Assembly (NCBI GenBank): GCA_027328825.1
Contig: DAHWTK010000004.1
Coordinates: 1-27,234 of the forward strand
From: Nitrospirota bacterium
GTDB taxonomy: Bacteria > Nitrospirota > JACRHJ01
Direction of reading: 5' to 3'
DNA: 27,234 bases
Each line of letters opens with the position of its first letter. The stretch's first letter is position 1. The notes under the pieces were generated by a model, which ran no database searches, was not told the DNA's origin, and worked only from the letters and a program-made list of their open reading frames with translations. Positions 15,242 through 23,784 of this stretch are shown here, piece after piece. The position numbers and the translations under genes were made by a program.

Positions 15242-17938
15242 TCAGTGTGCCTCGCCCCAGTTCGGCCCGACGCCCACGTCAACTTTAAGCGGAACATTGA
15301 AATAAGCCGCGTTTTCCATCTCCTTTACCGCCAATTCCTTCACCCGCTCCGCCTCGTCTTCCGGGGCCTCGAAAACAAGTTCGTCGTGGACCTGAAGCAC
15401 CATTTTCGCCCTGAAACCCTCGTTCTTCAGGCGTCTGCTGATATTTATCATAGCCGTTTTAATAAGGTCGGCGGCGCTCCCCTGTATGGGGGTGTTTACC
15501 GCCAGGCGCTCGCCAAGGGAGCGAGTTACTTTATTATCGCTTTTCAGTTCGGGAATCGGGCGCTTCCTGCCGAAGAGCGTTACGGCATAACCGAGGCTGG
15601 ACGTTTCGATAAGCGTCTTCTCGATGAATTCCTTCACGCCGCTATGCCGCGTGAAGTATGCGTCGATATATTCCTTCGCCTCGCGCGGGTGTACGCCAAG
15701 CTGGACGGATAAACCGTACGCGCTAAGGCCGTACATTATGCCGAAGTTCACGGCTTTTGCCCGCCTGCGCATCTCCTGCGTTACGGATTCCGGGGCGATA
15801 TTGAAAATCTCGGACGCCGTCCTTCTATGCACATCCTCGCCGTTTACAAAAGACTCGATAAGCGAACTGTCCTGGGCAAGGTGCGCCATAATTCTCAGTT
15901 CCACCTGCGAGTAATCAGCCGAGATTATGACGCTCCCTTCGGGCGCACAGAACGCCGCCCTTATCTTCCCGCCGATCTCGCCCCGGATAGGAATATTTTG
16001 CAGGTTCGGGTCGGAGGAACTGAGGCGGCCCGTGGCGGTTACGGCCTGGTTGAAGCTCGTATGCACCCTGCCCGTTTTAGGGTTGGCAAGCCTGCCGAGG
16101 GCATCGACATAAGTGGACTTAAGTTTGAAAAGCTCCCTGTATTCGAGTATCTCCGCCGGGAGCGGGTGGCTTAAGGCAAGGGCCCTCAGCACCTCTTCAT
16201 CGGTCGAATATCCGCTCTTGGTTTTCTTGACGGGAGGGAGATTAAGCTTTTCGAAAAGGATGGAAGCGAGCTGTTTCGGGGAATTGATATTGAACTCTTC
16301 GCCGGCTATTGAATATATTTTTTTAATAAGCCGCTCAAGCTCGGAATTTAAATCCGATCCCATATCCCGCAGATACGCCGTGTCGATATGTACCCCGTCC
16401 CTCTCCATCTCTGCCAGGACGTAAATAAGCGGGAGTTCCATATCATAGAAAAGCCTTGCGAGTCCCTCTGCTGCAAGCCTGGGCTTGAGGACTTCCGAAA
16501 GCCTCCGCGAAAGCCACGCCCATTCGGCGGAATATTTCGTCGCCGTCTCTATATCCACATGCGAGTACGGCACCGTTTTCTGCCCCGTCCCGACGACGTC
16601 GGAAAGCGCCGTTTTCTTAAGGCTCAGATGCTCCAGCGCCACACTCTCAAGGTTATGCGCCGCGCGGCCAGGGTTTAAAAGATAAGAACCGACCATCGTG
16701 TCGAACTCCGCTCCTTTAAGCTCAACACCCATATTGGCCAGGGCAATTATGTCGTATTTTATGTTATGCCCGATTTTTTTTACGCCCTCGTTTTCCAGGA
16801 CTGGCCTAAGCGCCTCGATTACCTTGGGGGCCGGAAGCTGGCCCGGAGCCTCCATTGCCAGCAGGTCTCCCTCTCTTTGCTCCACATGACCGAACGGGAC
16901 ATAATAAGACCGCGCATCACCAATACAGAGCGCTATGCCCACGGGCTCTCCGTCCATCGGGAGGGTGCTCGTCGTCTCCACGTTCACGGAAACAGAGGCG
17001 GTATCCATTATCTCTTCTATAAGCGCCTTCAACGCCGCTTGGTCCCGGACGGTAATGTATTCCGCGTCCGGAGTCTCTTCAGGCGTTACAAATTTAAGGA
17101 GCGCGGTAAATTCAAGCTCCTTGAAAAGCTCTATAAGTTCGCGGCTCTTCTGCGGGCGGCGGGCCAGGGCGCCCATATCCAAAGGCGCAGGCAAATCATA
17201 TTTCAGTTCCGCGAGGTCTCTCGACAGCCGGGCGTTATCCGCGTTTGCCGCCAGGGCCTCTTTAAGCTTCGGCCTGGATATTTTATCGAGGTTTAAAAGG
17301 ACATTGTTTATGTATCCGAACTCGGAAATAAGCTGCACAGCCGTCTTCGGCCCGACGCCGGGGACGCCCGGTATGTTGTCGGACGTATCCCCGACAAGCC
17401 CGAGAAACTCCGGTATTTTCTCCGGCGGGACACCGAATTTCCTTATGCATTCTTCCACGCCGTACGTCTCGTCCTTCATGGTGTCGTATATGCGGATGTC
17501 CTCGTTTATCAACTGAAACAAATCCTTGTCCGCCGTTATTATGGTTACGGAGAACCCCTCACCGGCTGCCCTTCCCGCAACTGCGGCGATAGCGTCGTCC
17601 GCCTCTATGCCGTCGAACATGATAACCGGGATATTGAAGGCATCGACGATTTTGTGTATATACGGTATCTGGGGCGAGAGACTTTCGGGCATCGGGGCGC
17701 GCGTAGCCTTGTATTCCTCGTATATCCGGTGACGGGTGGTGGCGCCCTTGGGGTCGAAGCAGACGGCGAGATATTCCGGCTTCTTCTCGTTTACCACCTT
17801 CATAAGCATGTTTGTGAAACCATAGGCGGCATTGGTGGGGAATCCTCTGGACGTGGCAAGCCCGCGAATGGCGTAGAACGCACGGTATATATAGGAATTG
17901 CCGTCTATCAGATAAAGGGAGGGTTTTCTGGATGCCAT
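15242..17938 (-). CDS. polA: DNA polymerase I, degenerate 3'-5' exonuclease domain
   Basis: 898 aa. Repair and Okazaki-fragment polymerase. The 5'-nuclease domain (1-290) has LIDGNSYIYRAFYA, GIEADD, TADKDL and GDTSDNIPGVPGVGPKTA. The polymerase domain has motif A SADYSQVELR, motif B RRAKAVNFGIMYGLSAYG (with the Phe of E. coli F762) and motif C QVHDEL. In the 3'-5' domain (about 300-490) Exo I reads N319-V-E321 instead of Asp-X-Glu, and Exo III reads Y469-SAE-W473 instead of Tyr-X3-Asp; Exo II NIKYD is kept (D396). Two of the catalytic carboxylates are therefore lost and proofreading is probably absent, as in several other bacterial Pol I enzymes. It is convergent with the hyp operon and functionally unrelated to it. 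Confidence 0.96.
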   Translation of the reverse strand: MASRKPSLYLIDGNSYIYRAFYAIRGLATSRGFPTNAAYGFTNMLMKVVNEKKPEYLAVCFDPKGATTRHRIYEEYKATRAPMPESLSPQIPYIHKIVDAFNIPVIMFDGIEADDAIAAVAGRAAGEGFSVTIITADKDLFQLINEDIRIYDTMKDETYGVEECIRKFGVPPEKIPEFLGLVGDTSDNIPGVPGVGPKTAVQLISEFGYINNVLLNLDKISRPKLKEALAANADNARLSRDLAELKYDLPAPLDMGALARRPQKSRELIELFKELEFTALLKFVTPEETPDAEYITVRDQAALKALIEEIMDTASVSVNVETTSTLPMDGEPVGIALCIGDARSYYVPFGHVEQREGDLLAMEAPGQLPAPKVIEALRPVLENEGVKKIGHNIKYDIIALANMGVELKGAEFDTMVGSYLLNPGRAAHNLESVALEHLSLKKTALSDVVGTGQKTVPYSHVDIETATKYSAEWAWLSRRLSEVLKPRLAAEGLARLFYDMELPLIYVLAEMERDGVHIDTAYLRDMGSDLNSELERLIKKIYSIAGEEFNINSPKQLASILFEKLNLPPVKKTKSGYSTDEEVLRALALSHPLPAEILEYRELFKLKSTYVDALGRLANPKTGRVHTSFNQAVTATGRLSSSDPNLQNIPIRGEIGGKIRAAFCAPEGSVIISADYSQVELRIMAHLAQDSSLIESFVNGEDVHRRTASEIFNIAPESVTQEMRRRAKAVNFGIMYGLSAYGLSVQLGVHPREAKEYIDAYFTRHSGVKEFIEKTLIETSSLGYAVTLFGRKRPIPELKSDNKVTRSLGERLAVNTPIQGSAADLIKTAMINISRRLKNEGFRAKMVLQVHDELVFEAPEDEAERVKELAVKEMENAAYFNVPLKVDVGVGPNWGEAH

Positions 17939-17948
17939 GAGTGGGGTT

Positions 17949-17978
17949 ATTTTACAGCCGCCGTCGGGCGCGGGTCAA
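17949..17978 (-). promoter_or_regulatory. Candidate polA promoter
   Basis: On the - strand TTGACC (17978-17973) and TAAAAT (17954-17949) are 18 bases apart. The start would fall only a few bases before the polA ATG at 17938, and no Shine-Dalgarno sequence is visible before that ATG, so the transcript could be nearly leaderless. Confidence 0.35.
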
Positions 17979-18010
17979 GAACAAAACTGGAAGGAGTCCA
18001 TATCACCCTG

Positions 18011-18040
18011 TAAAACAAAGAGCGGAGATACGCTCCGCTC
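18011..18040 (-). terminator. Intrinsic terminator after the flavoprotein gene
   Basis: On the - strand an 8-bp perfect stem (GAGCGGAG at 18040-18033 pairing with CTCCGCTC at 18027-18020, loop of 5) is followed by TTTGTTTTA (18019-18011). This is a standard Rho-independent terminator, lying about 80 bases after the stop of the gene at 18123 and before polA, so the two genes are separate transcription units. Confidence 0.7.
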
Positions 18041-18122
18041 AGATGACACCATAAATAGCCGGGCCCGTATTTTATATTTTGAGGCTGTGTAGGGCCGGGA
18101 ATCAAGCCCCCAACCCACCGCC

Positions 18123-18704
18123 TCAGGCAGCCTTTTTAAGCCCTTTTTCCCCTTTAAGCCTCAGTGTCCAGTCCGCGAGGTTTACGAGTAGCTGCCTTAT
18201 CATATCCCTCGACTTCTGGTCCGCAAGGCGCCCTTCCGGAAAGTTCTTTTCGCTGGCATATGGAACCATTATTTCAGGGCTGTTCAGGGGATATACGTCG
18301 AGGAACACGAAGCTCTGCCTCAAATGATACTGTGCCCTTGCCGTTCCCGTCATGCCGATAGACGCGCCCATTATAGCCACGGGCTTCCCGGCAAAAGCGT
18401 TGTCGCCGTACGGTCGCGAGGCGCAGTCTATTGCGTTTTTAAGGACGCCTGGAATCGAATAATTATACTCCGGGGTGGCGATTAAGACCGCATCCGCCGC
18501 CTTTATCCTGGACTTGAATTCCGCCACTTTCGGGTGCGGGTCGTTTTCAAGGTCCTGGTTGAAAAGCGGAAGGCCATCAAGGTCGAATACGTCAATTTCG
18601 ACATTATCCGGGGCCAGTTCCTGGGCCGCCCTGACAAGAGCCTTATTATAGGAACCTTTTCTAAGGCTTCCGGCGAATGCAAGAATTTTTATTTTCTTTT
18701 CCAT
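18123..18704 (-). CDS. NADPH-dependent FMN reductase-like flavoprotein
   Basis: 193 aa. Flavodoxin-fold reductase of the azoreductase/chromate-reductase (YieF-like) family, which reduces quinones, azo compounds or metals with NAD(P)H through FMN. FMN phosphate loop AGSLRKGSYN (10-20) and the signature PEYNYSIPGVLKNAID with following ASRP are clear. Cytosolic, no signal peptide. GAAGGGAG lies before the ATG. It ends at a terminator (18011-18040). The natural substrate cannot be told from sequence, and no link to the hydrogenase genes is evident beyond proximity. Confidence 0.88.
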   Translation of the reverse strand: MEKKIKILAFAGSLRKGSYNKALVRAAQELAPDNVEIDVFDLDGLPLFNQDLENDPHPKVAEFKSRIKAADAVLIATPEYNYSIPGVLKNAIDCASRPYGDNAFAGKPVAIMGASIGMTGTARAQYHLRQSFVFLDVYPLNSPEIMVPYASEKNFPEGRLADQKSRDMIRQLLVNLADWTLRLKGEKGLKKAA

Positions 18705-18774
18705 GATTGTCTCCCTTCTTTTATAAGCCGGCGCAATCTCTGATTAAAAGGTAATATAAATGGGGATTTCTGTC

Positions 18775-18803
18775 AAATTTTCCTTCCCCGTGGCGGAAAA
18801 TTT
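18775..18803. terminator. 9-bp inverted repeat at the end of the DoxX gene
   Basis: AAATTTTCC (18775-18783) and GGAAAATTT (18795-18803) form a perfect stem around an 11-base loop, starting directly at the DoxX stop. The A/T flanks within the stem give T runs on either strand, as in many terminators, but the GC core is short. The likely role is a terminator for the - strand gene. Confidence 0.4.
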
Positions 18804-19253
18804 CTACAGTTTCCTGGCCACGGCCGTATCTACGGAAAGCCTTCCGCCGCCATTGAAAACAAGCGCAATCGCCGCCCCGAACGCCAGGATATGATACTCA
18901 AAACCCTCCTTGCCGGCGGGCATCCGGCCAAACCAGTTCATAAAAAAGCCGTTGTGCCAATGGACCATGTATACTGCGACAACCATCACAGCCGCAATCC
19001 CGAGTGCGGAAATGCGCGTAAGAAACCCAATTATGAGGAAAAATGCTCCAAGAAATTCGGCAACAACGTCAAGCGCCGTAAAAAAAGGCGGAATACCCAT
19101 GGCGGAAAACATCTTGAATGTCTGAGACAATCCCGGCCCGCCGAAGAGCCCCAGCACCTTCTGGGAACCGTGAGCCAGAAATACTATGCCCAGCGCGAGC
19201 CTCAGAATCAGCATCGCCCACGTATCCTCCGTAAAAAACAGTTTTCTGATCAT
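18804..19253 (-). CDS. DoxX-family membrane protein
   Basis: 149 aa. Four hydrophobic helices (about 12-30, 56-77, 82-100, 118-135). The N-terminal LRLALGIVFLAHGSQKVLGLFGG and following GPG are typical for DoxX (YphA/YqjF type), small inner-membrane proteins of ill-defined redox or oxidative-stress role. A strong AGGAGGT precedes the ATG. It is divergent from the DUF2892 gene across a 72-bp gap. No substrate can be assigned. Confidence 0.85.
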   Translation of the reverse strand: MIRKLFFTEDTWAMLILRLALGIVFLAHGSQKVLGLFGGPGLSQTFKMFSAMGIPPFFTALDVVAEFLGAFFLIIGFLTRISALGIAAVMVVAVYMVHWHNGFFMNWFGRMPAGKEGFEYHILAFGAAIALVFNGGGRLSVDTAVARKL

Positions 19254-19290
19254 AGCTACCTCCTTTCTTTCAATTTTATCACATTAAAGA

Positions 19291-19303
19291 TGATATAATT
19301 ATA
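19291..19303. promoter_or_regulatory. Overlapping divergent -10 elements
   Basis: TGATATAAT at 19291-19299 is an extended -10 on the + strand, for the DUF2892 gene. TATAATTATA is palindromic, so TATAAT also reads on the - strand at 19303-19298, for the DoxX gene. Neither has a good -35; the + strand one may rely on the TG extension. Confidence 0.4.
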
Positions 19304-19325
19304 GATAAGTAAAGAGGTGCGGGAA

Positions 19326-19595
19326 ATGAAACACAATATGGGCAGACAGGAAAAGCTTATCCGGTTGATTGGCGGACTGGTTTTGTTTATTGTCGGCTGG
19401 CTCGTACTGAGGGGCTATGCGATATTTGTATCCGAAATTGCCGCGACGACTATTACAGGCATTGTTCTGGCGTTTGTCGGGGCGGTCGTCTTCCTTACCG
19501 GCATATTCTCATGGTGCCCCTTAAACGCTCTCGTTAAGCATAATTCATGCGAGGCGTGCAAGGTAGGAGAGACCCACAGGCATTTGCCGGTATAG
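19326..19595 (+). CDS. DUF2892 (YgaP-like) small membrane protein
   Basis: 89 aa. Two hydrophobic helices (about 12-29 and 42-62) followed by the characteristic WCPLN segment and a cytosolic or periplasmic tail with CEAC. This is the DUF2892 domain found alone or fused to rhodanese in YgaP. Function unknown; thiol or sulfide chemistry is suspected for the family. A GTG at 19317 is in frame, but its GG is part of the AGAGG (19313-19317) that sits 8 bases before the ATG at 19326, so the ATG is preferred. Confidence 0.8.
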   Translation: MKHNMGRQEKLIRLIGGLVLFIVGWLVLRGYAIFVSEIAATTITGIVLAFVGAVVFLTGIFSWCPLNALVKHNSCEACKVGETHRHLPV

Positions 19596-19709
19596 TGTAA
19601 AAAACGGCTGGACTGGATTATTTTTTTCTGCTATTTTATAGAAGTTTGTTTGATTGATGGGATAGACGTTTAAAAACCAAGAACTTCTGGGACAAGCGCC
19701 TTATCAGTT

Positions 19710-21386
19710 ATGCCGGAGACGGAAAACCAGGGCGGCCTGTTTGTGGCCGCCTTTATTTTTATAATTTTATCAATACTTTATCTGCTATTCAGCCTGCACC
19801 CGCTATGGAACGCCGAGGCGATGTATGCCGAGGTGCCGCGGGAGATGCTGGAATCGAGGGATTTCCTTTACCCCACGCTTAATTACGCCCCTTTTATCTT
19901 TAAGCCGCCGCTTTTCTTCTGGTCAAACGCCCTGTCTATATGGCTCTTCGGGCAACATCTTGGCCCCAGAATCCCGCAGGCTGTTTTCGCCGCGGGCACA
20001 GTCGTCTTCGCATATAAAATCGCCGCCCGTTCCTCCAGGCTGTCAGGGCTTATGACCGCAGGGGTCCTTGCGACGTCTTACGGCTTCGTTTTCCATACCG
20101 CAGAGCTCCTTCCGGACGTGCCTCTCGGGTTTTTCACGGCGTGTGCAGTATATTACTTTCTTAAAATATCGGACGGAAAGAACAGGACTTTCGGACTCTG
20201 GGCCTCGCTTGCCCTGGCCGTAATGACGAAAGGCTTTCTGGGGCTTATATTCCCCGGAATAGCCTTTGTTATTTTCATAGTCGTCGAAGGCAGGCGCGAC
20301 ATGATTAAAAAGCTTGTAAGCCTGCCCGCGATTGCCGTATTTATGGCAATTACCGTGCCCTGGCACATCCTCATGGAACTCAGGAACCCCGGTTTCCTGT
20401 ATGATTTTATAATAAACGAGCAGGTGCTGAGGTTCTTCAACGAGCGCATACCGCCCGATTGGGACAGCATCAGTTCCCCGTTATTTTTCCTGATTACGCT
20501 TGCCTGGATGATGCCCTGGGCAGTATTTCTCTTACAGGGAGCCCGGATGTCCGTCAGGAAGCGGGATGCGAATCTGCGCATGGCTCTTTACTGGGGGCTT
20601 GGGGGACTAATATTCCTTCTACTGTCCTCCCAGAAGATGGAATATTACCAGATACCGCTCCTGCCGCCTCTTGCGATACTCGTGGGCGGGTATCTGGCGG
20701 CGCTCGCGGAAGGCAATACCGGCAGACCGGCTTCGGACAGAAAGACCGCATCCGCCGGGGGGGTTATTTTATTTTTGCTTGGAGCGGCTGGGGCTGCCGC
20801 CGCTCCGTTCATGCTCAGTAAATTCTCGGCGGATATTCCGGCGCATCACGGCAGAATAATGCTTTATACGGCGGAAGCCTGTTTTATCGCCATTGCCGCC
20901 GGAGGGGCGACGGCATTCATATTCGTCAGGAAAAACCATATCCGCAGGGCATTCTTGGCGGTGCTTTTCATAGGTATCGTGCTGGGGGCGGGAACCAGGC
21001 CCGCGCTCAATGCGCTGCAACCGGAGCTGTCCGATGCAAATCTTGCAAAAAAGGCGGCAAAGTTCCTTAAACCCGGTGACCTGATTGTCGTGCAGGCGCG
21101 GGAGGAATACGAATACAGCGCCGTTTACTGCTACTATACCGGTAAGAAGGTGCTTATTTTAAGGGACGGCATTAACCCCATGGTTCCTTCTGTTTTCGAC
21201 GACAGGGCCAATTTTATTATAGATAACCGAGAGTTTAAAGACTTGTGGGAATCCGGCGACAGGGTATTCTTCGCGGGAAGGAGAAAAACGACTGACCTTA
21301 TTAGCTTGATTTCGGCGCCATCACGTGTTATATATCATGGTTCCGGGGCCATTATTTGTAATACTGAAACCTCGCATAAAGATTAA
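19710..21386 (+). CDS. GT39 (PMT/ArnT-like) membrane glycosyltransferase
   Basis: 558 aa. Ten or more hydrophobic helices, with a soluble C-terminal domain from about 440. Family members transfer a sugar from a polyprenyl-phosphate carrier to lipid A, protein or other acceptors on the periplasmic side. The first-loop motif WNAEAMYAEVPREMLESRD fits the ArnT/PMT consensus, but the Asp normally before Glu is Ala35 (E36 kept). The second-loop motif ELLPDVPLGFF and the later SSQKMEYYQIPLLPP are typical. The stop is 4 bases from the downstream GT2 gene, which could make its lipid-linked donor. No clear ribosome site lies before the ATG. The acceptor is unknown. Confidence 0.82.
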   Translation: MPETENQGGLFVAAFIFIILSILYLLFSLHPLWNAEAMYAEVPREMLESRDFLYPTLNYAPFIFKPPLFFWSNALSIWLFGQHLGPRIPQAVFAAGTVVFAYKIAARSSRLSGLMTAGVLATSYGFVFHTAELLPDVPLGFFTACAVYYFLKISDGKNRTFGLWASLALAVMTKGFLGLIFPGIAFVIFIVVEGRRDMIKKLVSLPAIAVFMAITVPWHILMELRNPGFLYDFIINEQVLRFFNERIPPDWDSISSPLFFLITLAWMMPWAVFLLQGARMSVRKRDANLRMALYWGLGGLIFLLLSSQKMEYYQIPLLPPLAILVGGYLAALAEGNTGRPASDRKTASAGGVILFLLGAAGAAAAPFMLSKFSADIPAHHGRIMLYTAEACFIAIAAGGATAFIFVRKNHIRRAFLAVLFIGIVLGAGTRPALNALQPELSDANLAKKAAKFLKPGDLIVVQAREEYEYSAVYCYYTGKKVLILRDGINPMVPSVFDDRANFIIDNREFKDLWESGDRVFFAGRRKTTDLISLISAPSRVIYHGSGAIICNTETSHKD

Positions 21387-21390
21387 CAAG

Positions 21391-22179
21391 ATGAAGAAAA
21401 CTTCCATATCAGTCGTCATACCGTGCTTTAACGAGTCCGGGACAATCTATAAAAACATAGAGAAAATAAGAAATTATCTCGCCGGAAGATTTGCCCGCTA
21501 CGAGATTATAGCCGTAAATGACGGCAGCCGGGACAATACCTGGGGCGAGCTTGAAAAGGCGCGCGAAAGTTTTGGAATAATCGCCTTAAACAAGGAAACA
21601 AACGAGGGCAAGGGCCATGCGGTAAAAGACGGCGTTGCGGCAAGCCGGTTCGACTTCGTATTATTCCTGGACGCCGACCTTGCCATACCGATCGAAGAAC
21701 TGGATAAGTTCATGGCAGAGGCTTCCTCTGGAACGGACATGGTAATAGCATCGAGATTCGTGCCCGGCCTCAAAATCCTTGAGCCTGTGCTGTGGTACAG
21801 GAAGATAATGGAGCGCGTTTTCAGGCTGATAAGGATGGTTATCATAAACAATTACAATATAAAAGACACGCAGTGCGGCTTCAAGCTCTTTCACGGAAAG
21901 TGCGCAAGGAAGATATTCCCGTTAATGCGCACCAGGAGATTCGCCTTTGATGCCGAGCTTATCTTTATTGCCAGCAAACTGCACTGCACGATAAAAGAAC
22001 TCCCCATATCCCTTCAGAATCCGAGAAAAACAAGCATCCGGATATTTTCCGATTCTCTTAATATGCTTATAGACCTTATGAAGATACGCTGGAATGATTT
22101 AAACGGCGCATATGCCGGCGCGGCAGTTTCCAAGATTATGGTAAAAACCAAGAAAGTTATAGAAGACGACGCAAATTAG
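21391..22179 (+). CDS. GT2 polyprenyl-phosphate glycosyltransferase (DPM1/Alg5-like)
   Basis: 262 aa. Cytosolic GT-A enzyme that would load a sugar on undecaprenyl phosphate. VVIPCFNESGTI at the N terminus, AVNDGSRDNT, the metal motif LDADL (93-97), and DTQCGFKLFHG further on are the signatures of dolichyl-phosphate glucosyl/mannosyl transferases. There is no multi-helix membrane domain at the C terminus. The frame opens at a GTG at 21325 inside the GT39 gene, but the ATG at 21391, four bases after that gene's stop, gives the usual MKKTSISVVIP start. Together with GT39 it forms a two-gene donor-plus-transferase module. Confidence 0.85.
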   Translation: MKKTSISVVIPCFNESGTIYKNIEKIRNYLAGRFARYEIIAVNDGSRDNTWGELEKARESFGIIALNKETNEGKGHAVKDGVAASRFDFVLFLDADLAIPIEELDKFMAEASSGTDMVIASRFVPGLKILEPVLWYRKIMERVFRLIRMVIINNYNIKDTQCGFKLFHGKCARKIFPLMRTRRFAFDAELIFIASKLHCTIKELPISLQNPRKTSIRIFSDSLNMLIDLMKIRWNDLNGAYAGAAVSKIMVKTKKVIEDDAN

Positions 22180-22222
22180 CTTCCCTTCCCGGATTACGGA
22201 TTATAAATTCCTAACAAATATC

Positions 22223-22252
22223 TTGACTTATATTTTAAAACGCCTTTATAAT
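22223..22252 (+). promoter_or_regulatory. sigma70 promoter of the heme-sensor two-component operon
   Basis: TTGACT (22223-22228) and a perfect TATAAT (22247-22252) are 18 bases apart. Transcription would start near 22259, 17 bases before the ATG at 22276. The rest of the 96-bp gap is AT-rich and shows no clear terminator for the preceding gene. Confidence 0.6.
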
Positions 22253-22275
22253 GGCGGTATTCAAGGGCAAAGTGC

Positions 22276-23784
22276 ATGAAATTTAAAAGCCTTCGCACCA
22301 GGATCACCGTCTGGACGATTGCCGCCATGCTTCTCATCCCACTGTTCGTGGGGATGGTCATAATCCTGAAGCAGTTCGCGCTTGCCTCGCAATTCTCCCA
22401 AACCATTAACGAATCCGACAGCATAGTCAAGAAAACGCTTGTCCGGGACATGGAACAGGCAATGATGGTAAACCAGCTCGACGGCGTAAAATCCGTCCTG
22501 CAAAAATTTGCCGGCTTCAAAGGCGTCCGTAGTGTAACGCTTGTCAATCCGCGCGGAGAAGAAGTGATTTCGTTCGGCAGAAGCGTCCCGAAAATCGCCC
22601 CCCGCCAGATGAAAATGGTATTGCAGAAGGGAGTGGAAGTAACCGCTTTTTCGCACGAAGGCCAGGGCTCGGTGAGACTCCTGGTGTTGCCTATAATGAA
22701 CAAGGAGAAGTGTAGGAACTGCCATACGCAGGGAGACGTAAACGGAGCGTTAATCATAAGGCAACGCTCGGTTGACGTAATGTCTGAAAGCCGTTTTCTT
22801 GTGGCTATTATGCTCATATCTCTCCTTGTGGCAACGCTCGCCGCCGCAATTACGCTGCTCACGCTCCTTTCAAGAAACGTGGTTGAGCCTCTAAGGGAGC
22901 TTTCTCAGGCCACGGAACGGGTCGGACATTGCGATCTTGAAGTCCAGGTGCCCCCGCAGGGTGAAGGCGAAGTGGGCGAACTCAGGCGGTCTTTCAACAG
23001 GATGATACAGGACCTTAAACGTTCCAGAGACGAATTGGAGGAGAGGAGCCGGCAGACCCGCGAGGCATACGAATCTATGCAGGCGGCGCAGAAAAAGCTG
23101 ATGCAATCTGAAAAGCTTGCGGCAATAGGCACGCTTGTCGCCGGCATAGCACACGAGATAAACAACCCTACCGGGATAATATCTTCCCGGGTTGACTGCA
23201 TGTTATGGGAAGACGAGCCGGAGGGCCAGTTGAAAGACGACCTCATGGTAATAGGCCGTCAGGCCGCGAGGATCGGCGAGATAACCAAATCTCTCCTCGC
23301 GTTTGCAAGGCAGGCGCCGGCAGAGATGGGGGCCGTCGATGTAAATGCGATTGTGGAAGATACCCTGTTCCTGGTTATGAAACAGTTCATGAAAGAAAAT
23401 ATACTTATAGAAAAGCACCTGTCTCAGAAATCTCCGGAAGTCAATGCGAACAAGAACCAGCTTCAGCAGGTGCTCCTTGACCTGCTCAATAACGCGCGTG
23501 ACGCCATGCCTTCCGGGGGCACAATAATAATAGCGACCGCAAATTCCGGCAATAAGGTTGAGATAACGATTGCGGATACCGGAGAGGGCATACCGGAAGA
23601 GATACTCGATAACATATTCGATCCCTTTTTCACTACCAAGGAGGTAGGCAAGGGCACCGGTCTTGGCCTTGCGGTAAGCTATGGCATAATACAGGACTTT
23701 GGCGGCAATATAGAGGTTGAAAGCCGGGTGGGAGAGGGAACCAGGTTTAATATAAATCTGCCCCGGATTCCGGAGGGAGCTTGA
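22276..23784 (+). CDS. Membrane histidine kinase with periplasmic c-heme (CXXCH) sensor and HAMP
   Basis: 502 aa. TM1 at about 13-31, periplasmic sensor 32-173, TM2 174-197, HAMP about 198-250, coiled coil to 285, HisKA with GIAHEINNP (H293), then ATPase with N box (N405/N406), DTGEGI (434-439), FDPFFTTK and GKGTGLG (458-464). The sensor contains C146-R-N-C149-H150, a canonical covalent heme-c site, located near TM2. Such sensors are known from Geobacter-type bacteria and from DUF3365-like domains, and could read periplasmic redox state, NO, CO or O2. A sigma70 promoter lies just upstream and the partner regulator follows with a 4-base overlap. The ligand cannot be determined from sequence. 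Confidence 0.88.
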   Translation: MKFKSLRTRITVWTIAAMLLIPLFVGMVIILKQFALASQFSQTINESDSIVKKTLVRDMEQAMMVNQLDGVKSVLQKFAGFKGVRSVTLVNPRGEEVISFGRSVPKIAPRQMKMVLQKGVEVTAFSHEGQGSVRLLVLPIMNKEKCRNCHTQGDVNGALIIRQRSVDVMSESRFLVAIMLISLLVATLAAAITLLTLLSRNVVEPLRELSQATERVGHCDLEVQVPPQGEGEVGELRRSFNRMIQDLKRSRDELEERSRQTREAYESMQAAQKKLMQSEKLAAIGTLVAGIAHEINNPTGIISSRVDCMLWEDEPEGQLKDDLMVIGRQAARIGEITKSLLAFARQAPAEMGAVDVNAIVEDTLFLVMKQFMKENILIEKHLSQKSPEVNANKNQLQQVLLDLLNNARDAMPSGGTIIIATANSGNKVEITIADTGEGIPEEILDNIFDPFFTTKEVGKGTGLGLAVSYGIIQDFGGNIEVESRVGEGTRFNINLPRIPEGA

